From contig CAIWHI010000956.1 of NCBI GenBank assembly GCA_903912435.1, positions 1-10,315 of the forward strand: a DNA stretch of 10,315 bases, read 5' to 3'. Below the pieces are notes generated by a model that saw only the letters and a program-made list of their open reading frames with translations, was not told the origin of the DNA and ran no database searches. Shown one piece after another: positions 7,250 to 10,315 of this stretch (positions within the stretch are counted from its first letter, which is position 1; each line of letters begins with the position of its first letter). The position numbers were made by a program, and so were the translations under genes. Origin of the DNA: an uncultured Bacteroidota bacterium (lineage in GTDB: Bacteria; Bacteroidota; Bacteroidia; Chitinophagales; Chitinophagaceae).

Positions 7250-8599
7250 CTACCTTATTATCATTTTGGTATAGTACTTGCCATTAGCGCTTGTTGCAGA
7301 TATGAAATATAACCCTGGTGTATTATTACCAAAGTCTATTGCTGATTGGTTATTGGTAGTTGTAGAAAATTGCCTCACTATCGCACCCGTTAGGTTGGTA
7401 ATCATAATATCTACAGGTTCGGTTTTATCTGACGTCATGTTAATAGAGAAGGTGCCATCATTAGGATTTGGAAAAACAGATAATGCAGGACTTGTATTGT
7501 TATTAGAAGTAGTTAGTCCTAAAGAACACATGCTGTGTGGGTTTATGGTCATAGTGTGAATGGCGGATGCTGATCCACATGCATTGTTATAGGTGCATGA
7601 TATAGAAGCTGTGCCAGTGGCAACACCTGTTACCACACCAGATGATGATACTGTAGCAATTGCAGTATTACTACTTGTCCAGGTTCCGGGGCCAGCAACA
7701 TCAGCTAATGAGGCGGTATAACCTACACAAGCAATAGATGAGCCAGTAATACTACCTACTGAGGGCAATGGATTGACGGTAACTATAGTTGTTGCCGCCC
7801 CTGCTGATGTAACTGAATAGGTTATGGTGGCAGTACCGGCAGTAATTCCGGTATAAACCCCTGTTGTAGATCCGATGGTAGCCACGGCAGGATTGCTGCT
7901 AGACCATGTGCCGCCTGGCGTGGCATCGCTAAGGGTGGCTGATGAGGTGCAACATACATTCATAGTGCCGGTAATACTACTTAACACCACCGCTGATTCA
8001 GGAATTACTACTGATGAATGCCCCCACTTGTCGCCTGCATCAGCAGAGCCATTAAAGTTAACTGCATTTATAATCGCAAATATTGATACACTACCGGAAC
8101 CCGCTATTGGTGAGGTCCATGGGATGTCAACAACATATGTGGTACCAGCACCACCGGTTCCTGTGGTAGCCGGAAGGGCAGAAGAATGTTCGGCAAGATG
8201 AATGCTTGGACCATATATACCAATATGCCCACCCGCAGGCATTGTCATTGTACCAGCATAGGTTGTAGTTGAGGTTAATACTGGTGCTACCTGAAAACCG
8301 AAATTGGGCAAGCTAAGTGTTGAGGAAATTTGTGTGCCTACTACATGAATAGTATAAGCATGACTACCGGTATATGTAGTAACTGGCGTACCTGCATCTA
8401 ATAATTGAATGGCTACTGTAGGCGAGGTAATAGTGCTGGAACTAGAACTATGGCATGAGCTCCCTGTGCTACAAGTAGCCGTTCCACTTGCGCCTGTTAA
8501 ATCAGCATTGAGTACGGTGCCGGGTCCTGCTGACCAACTTGAAAGGCCCAGGTATAGGAACAAACAGGTAATGGGGAGTAATAATAGTTTCTTCTTCAT
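7250..8599 (-). CDS. Secreted protein with choice-of-anchor V-like domain, two Big_2-like domains and T9SS type A sorting domain
   Basis: The 449-residue product starts with a signal peptide (MKKKLLLLPITCLFLYLGLSS). Residues about 24-199 resemble the choice-of-anchor V (Reeler-like) domain of Bacteroidota: SAGPGTVLNADLTGASGTATC at its start, a Cys...CysHis motif (C43, C49, H50), HAYTIHVVGT, NFGFQV, and the closing DIPWTSPIAGSGSVSIFAI plus ADAGDKWG. Two bacterial Ig-like (Big_2) domains follow at about 204-276 (WSSSNPAVATIGSTTGVYTG) and 278-353 (WTSSNTAIATVSSSGVVTG). The end (372-449) is a T9SS type A sorting domain: LSVFPNPNDGTFSINM, VDIMITNLTGAIV, GLYFISA, YYTKMIIR. It should be exported through the outer membrane by the T9SS and anchored or released; no enzyme domain is seen. 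A strong terminator follows and a promoter match precedes. The anchor V assignment is from motif memory; the rest is firm. Confidence 0.92.
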   Translation of the reverse strand: MKKKLLLLPITCLFLYLGLSSWSAGPGTVLNADLTGASGTATCSTGSSCHSSSSSTITSPTVAIQLLDAGTPVTTYTGSHAYTIHVVGTQISSTLSLPNFGFQVAPVLTSTTTYAGTMTMPAGGHIGIYGPSIHLAEHSSALPATTGTGGAGTTYVVDIPWTSPIAGSGSVSIFAIINAVNFNGSADAGDKWGHSSVVIPESAVVLSSITGTMNVCCTSSATLSDATPGGTWSSSNPAVATIGSTTGVYTGITAGTATITYSVTSAGAATTIVTVNPLPSVGSITGSSIACVGYTASLADVAGPGTWTSSNTAIATVSSSGVVTGVATGTASISCTYNNACGSASAIHTMTINPHSMCSLGLTTSNNNTSPALSVFPNPNDGTFSINMTSDKTEPVDIMITNLTGAIVRQFSTTTNNQSAIDFGNNTPGLYFISATSANGKYYTKMIIR

Positions 8600-8638
8600 G
8601 ATTGAAATTTTTTAGATTTTTATAAGATTTTTTCAAAT

Positions 8639-8667
8639 CAAATTTAGGTAAGTGGTTATTTTCCAAA
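8639..8667 (-). promoter_or_regulatory. Probable promoter of the T9SS type A cargo gene
   Basis: On the minus strand TTTG (8667-8664) precedes TAAATTTG (8646-8639) with a 17-bp spacer, fitting the Bacteroidota promoter at the short end of the usual spacing. The start site would be near 8632, leaving a T/A-rich leader of about 33 bases before the ATG at 8599. The -7 element is a good match; the -33 is less certain. Confidence 0.5.
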
Positions 8668-9043
8668 TTGTGATATTAGCCGTAATGGTAGAAAGTTTGC
8701 GCGAATTAGGAAAAAAGCAGCTTGAGTATGTATTGTTTAATTGCGTATTTGATCATATTTTAACTGTTGGTTAGTTTTTTTTGTAAAATTGCTATTAGGT
8801 TGTAGTTGTAAATCCTTATGCACGAAATGATTCAACCTAATTTAGTGGTCTATCATGCCTATTCAAGCTGGTATGGACATGGAAAGCGTGCTGTACGATT
8901 TGAAATCCATCTTTACATGGTGGTAAGGTATTGAGACAAGTAAGGGGGGCTTTAAATTCAGGTCGCAGAACCGAAGCTTTGTATAGACACGAGTAATCCT
9001 ATAAGAAAACTTGCGTTAGTTCGACGGAAATTATGTATGCTTG
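8668..9043. other. Unassigned 376-bp stretch between genes
   Basis: I recognise no gene here. It holds a 9-bp perfect inverted repeat, ATTAGGTTG (8794-8802) and CAACCTAAT (8833-8841), 30 bp apart; a second near-perfect one, CATGGAAAG (8878-8886) and CTTTACATG (8911-8919, one mismatch); a run of eight Ts at 8775-8782 behind a weak 4-bp stem; and short open frames (29 codons at 8685-8774 plus, 35 at 8827-8934 plus, 53 without an ATG at 8840-8998 minus). From about 8820 the composition is less AT-rich than the other gaps. A decayed gene, the end of a lost mobile element or a structured RNA are all possible; none is demonstrated. Confidence 0.4.
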
Positions 9044-9352
9044 TTATGTTATGGCTTTATTTTCATGGTTATAGATAAAGCAATCAATATATTCATTCGG
9101 TTTTTTATATTCTTTTATGTATTTCAGACAGTCTTCGTAGTTGTCGAATATTTTTCTGTAATAGTCACCATTTCCAAAATATGTATTCCCAAACTCATCC
9201 TTTAAAATTCCAGTTGTGCTATCAACAAAAATAACGTAATAATGGCCTTCATTTAGTTTGTCAATCTTCTTTATGGAATTTAACTGCTCTGATTCAAATA
9301 GTTTTTTGGATACCTGTAATAATCTTTTGTAAAGCAATTTCAATTGTTGCAC
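9044..9352 (-). CDS. Small hypothetical protein with GTG start
   Basis: An open frame of 102 codons, rich in Lys, Tyr, Asn and Glu and ending KPNEYIDCFIYNHENKAIT, has the codon use of a real AT-rich gene. I do not recognise the family. The first 33 residues are charged and probably helical (LLYKRLLQVSKKLFESEQL); then come short strand-like segments (YYVIFVDSTTGIL, NTYFGNGDYYRKIF) and a helix (NYEDCLKYIKEYKK), a small alpha/beta protein without signal peptide or membrane segment. The frame contains no ATG at all: a TAG lies three codons before the GTG at 9352, so translation starts at this GTG or at a nearby TTG, or the gene has lost its 5' end. It is monocistronic by appearance, with no clear promoter, and has no functional link to its neighbours. 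Confidence 0.65.
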   Translation of the reverse strand: MQQLKLLYKRLLQVSKKLFESEQLNSIKKIDKLNEGHYYVIFVDSTTGILKDEFGNTYFGNGDYYRKIFDNYEDCLKYIKEYKKPNEYIDCFIYNHENKAIT

Positions 9353-9370
9353 GATAGACTATTTTTTTGG

Positions 9371-9485
9371 TTACCTCAATTGTTACTGGTAAAAAGCTAT
9401 GATTGCAAAATGGTCACTGCTCCTGAGGGAGCAGTATAAGCATCTTGTATTAGGTTCTACAAAGCCATTTGTCCCACTAGGCAAA
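9371..9485. repeat. Second hairpin series, spacing 44-52 bp
   Basis: Three inverted repeats lie between the small gene and the acyltransferase gene: 9371-9392 (TTACC/GGTAA, 12-base loop, weakest), 9416-9435 (ACTGCTCC-tgag-GGAGCAGT, perfect 8 bp) and 9468-9485 (TTTGTCC-cacta-GGCAAA, one bulged T). Loop centres are near 9381, 9425 and 9477. As in the series near 1039-1228, CC flanks the loop on the left and GG on the right, and a TTCTA (9455-9459) stands 22 bp before the last loop centre. No T-run follows the strong stem on either strand, so it is not an ordinary intrinsic terminator. Confidence 0.5.
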
Positions 9486-9535
9486 CAAACTTAAGTAGAA
9501 TTTTGAATTGCTATAATGAGTTGATTAAAAGCCAA

Positions 9536-10153
9536 TTAATTTACCCTTACCCAGTCTTTTGTGTCTTCATCATATTGCTTGATTACCTTGGCGGGGTTGC
9601 CGGCAGCTATTGAATATGGTGGGATATTTTTTGTAACAACCGAACCCGCTGCTATTACACAATGTTTTCCTATGGTGACTCCTGAGGTTATAACCACATT
9701 TGCGGCTATCCAGCAATCGTCGTCTACAATTATTGGGGCTACGGTTACATTTTGGTCACGAATGGGGATAGCAGGGTCTTTGTATTCATGGTTCAGGCCA
9801 CTGGCTACAATGTTTTGGGCAAAAATCACATTTTTACCCACTGTTACCGGGCCAATAATTACATTGCCCATGCCTATAAGGCTATTTGCACCAACAAATA
9901 CATCCCCTACGCCATTGTTAACAGTGCAAAAATCTTCTATGGTAGAGTGGGCGCCCAATTCAAATTTATTGAAAGGGACTACATCCATCCTAGTTCTTGG
10001 CCTTATTGTGGAGCCTGGGCCCCTTTTATGGAAAAAACGGTTGAGAATTAGTCTTACCCATAAGCGGGGTCTGGCCTCGCCTTTGGGTATTAATAACCTA
10101 TGTACAAACTTTTTTAGTCCTGGATTCCCTTTGATTTTTTCAGCTAATGACAT
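9536..10153 (-). CDS. Left-handed beta-helix (hexapeptide-repeat) acyltransferase, probably O-acetyltransferase
   Basis: The 205-residue product is a LbH acyltransferase of the WcaF/CapG-like, serine O-acetyltransferase-related group. A basic helical N-terminus (1-48) leads into hexapeptide-repeat coils (about 66-116: FELGAHSTIEDFCTVNN, VFVGANSLIGMGNVIIG, VTVGKNVIFAQN). A loop with GLNHEYKDPAIPI (119-131) follows; His122 is the likely catalytic base, by analogy with the loop histidine of this family. The remaining coils (VDDDCWIAANVVITSGVTIG, 143-162) end in the hallmark SVVTKNIPPYSIAAGNPAKVI (171-191). It would move an acetyl group from acetyl-CoA to a hydroxyl, typically on a sugar of surface or extracellular polysaccharide, as a cytoplasmic trimer. 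Length is normal. No glycan gene is visible next to it, so the acceptor is open. I found no good promoter match upstream; it may be read from beyond the window. Confidence 0.92.
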   Translation of the reverse strand: MSLAEKIKGNPGLKKFVHRLLIPKGEARPRLWVRLILNRFFHKRGPGSTIRPRTRMDVVPFNKFELGAHSTIEDFCTVNNGVGDVFVGANSLIGMGNVIIGPVTVGKNVIFAQNIVASGLNHEYKDPAIPIRDQNVTVAPIIVDDDCWIAANVVITSGVTIGKHCVIAAGSVVTKNIPPYSIAAGNPAKVIKQYDEDTKDWVRVN

Positions 10154-10315
10154 ATTCTTGATTGGTTAGGAATGGCTAAAAATTAAACAATGATTTAAAA
10201 ATGACATCCCGCTCACCCCCTTCCCCTTCGCACAAGGCCATAGCACAAAGAGGGAATTGCCGCTTCAAGGTTAATTGGTTGTTTGTCATCTATTTAGCTT
10301 CTTTATTTCGGTTTG
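10154..10315. repeat. Spacer with C/T-rich imperfect hairpin
   Basis: Upstream of the acyltransferase gene TTCCCCTT (10221-10228) can pair with AAGAGGGAA (10248-10256), 8 bp with one bulge around a 19-base loop that contains two copies of GCACAA. On the minus strand the right-hand part reads AAGGGGAAGGGGGTGAG. This resembles, in my memory only, G-rich intergenic elements common in Bacteroidota ending GGGGTGAG. It is unlike the AT-rich DNA around it. Reading into the right edge on the minus strand, a gene could end at a TGA (10286-10288) or a TAG just before it, but too little is visible to call one. Confidence 0.35.

Noticed and set aside
8440..8480. c-type cytochrome haem-binding site in the type A cargo
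   Set aside because: The spacing is C-x5-CH, not C-x2-CH, so covalent haem attachment by the standard route is not supported.
8685..8774. Plus-strand 29-codon frame starting MVESLRELGKKQLEY, followed by a T8 run
   Set aside because: The amino acid composition is protein-like, but no TAnnTTTG promoter match precedes it, the stem before the T-run is only 4 A/T-rich pairs, and frames of this length arise by chance.
8840..8998. Minus-strand open stretch of 53 codons, possible relic of a transposase or intron-encoded protein
   Set aside because: It has no ATG, no family I can recognise and no terminal inverted repeats or target duplication, so a mobile element cannot be claimed.
9561..10169. Plus-strand frame of 202 codons opposite the acyltransferase
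   Set aside because: It is antisense to a gene with unmistakable hexapeptide repeats and has no domain of its own.
10176..10289. Minus-strand 37-codon frame upstream of the acyltransferase gene
   Set aside because: It is built from the C/T-rich hairpin element, has skewed composition and no sign of selection as protein.

Overview
The window looks like a piece of a Bacteroidota chromosome, most likely from the Chitinophagales/Sphingobacteriales side. Two large secreted proteins end in type IX secretion system (T9SS) sorting domains, one of type B (the gliding-motility-associated, CHU_C kind) and one of type A (Por-secretion kind). Several promoters also fit the Bacteroidota pattern TTG-N17-20-TAnnTTTG, leaders are short, and classical Shine-Dalgarno sites are not evident. 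Intergenic DNA is AT-rich. The genus cannot be read from the sequence.

Layout. 1-869 (minus, cut by the left edge): a class I SAM-dependent methyltransferase. 870-1368: a gene-free stretch with a series of small hairpins spaced about 34-50 bp apart, then a promoter embedded in two near-identical 16-mers. 1369-2683 (plus): a three-gene operon of an ArsR/SdpR-type repressor, a PhnB-like VOC protein and an AHSA1/SRPBCC protein. 2702-7027 (minus, convergent with the operon, 18 bp apart): a 1441-residue type B T9SS cargo made mostly of Ig-like repeats in an A-A-B pattern repeating exactly every 699 bp. 7250-8599 (minus): a 449-residue type A T9SS cargo with a choice-of-anchor V-like domain and two bacterial Ig-like domains, followed by a strong intrinsic terminator. 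8600-9043: mostly unexplained, of more mixed composition than the other gaps. 9044-9352 (minus): a small orphan protein with no internal methionine. 9353-9535: a second short hairpin series. 9536-10153 (minus): a left-handed beta-helix acyltransferase. 10154-10315: a spacer with a C/T-rich imperfect hairpin.

How the parts relate. The repressor probably controls its own operon, because the duplicated motif overlaps both promoter elements and the start region. The two T9SS cargos are neighbours on one strand but look separately transcribed: the type A gene ends in a terminator and the type B gene has its own good promoter match. The methyltransferase and acyltransferase could both modify surface glycans or small molecules, but neither sits in a visible pathway cluster here. 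No tRNA, rRNA, CRISPR array or intact mobile element was seen. The most unusual signals are the two hairpin series, which share spacing and an upstream TTCTA-like element, and the exact 699-bp period in the adhesin-like gene.
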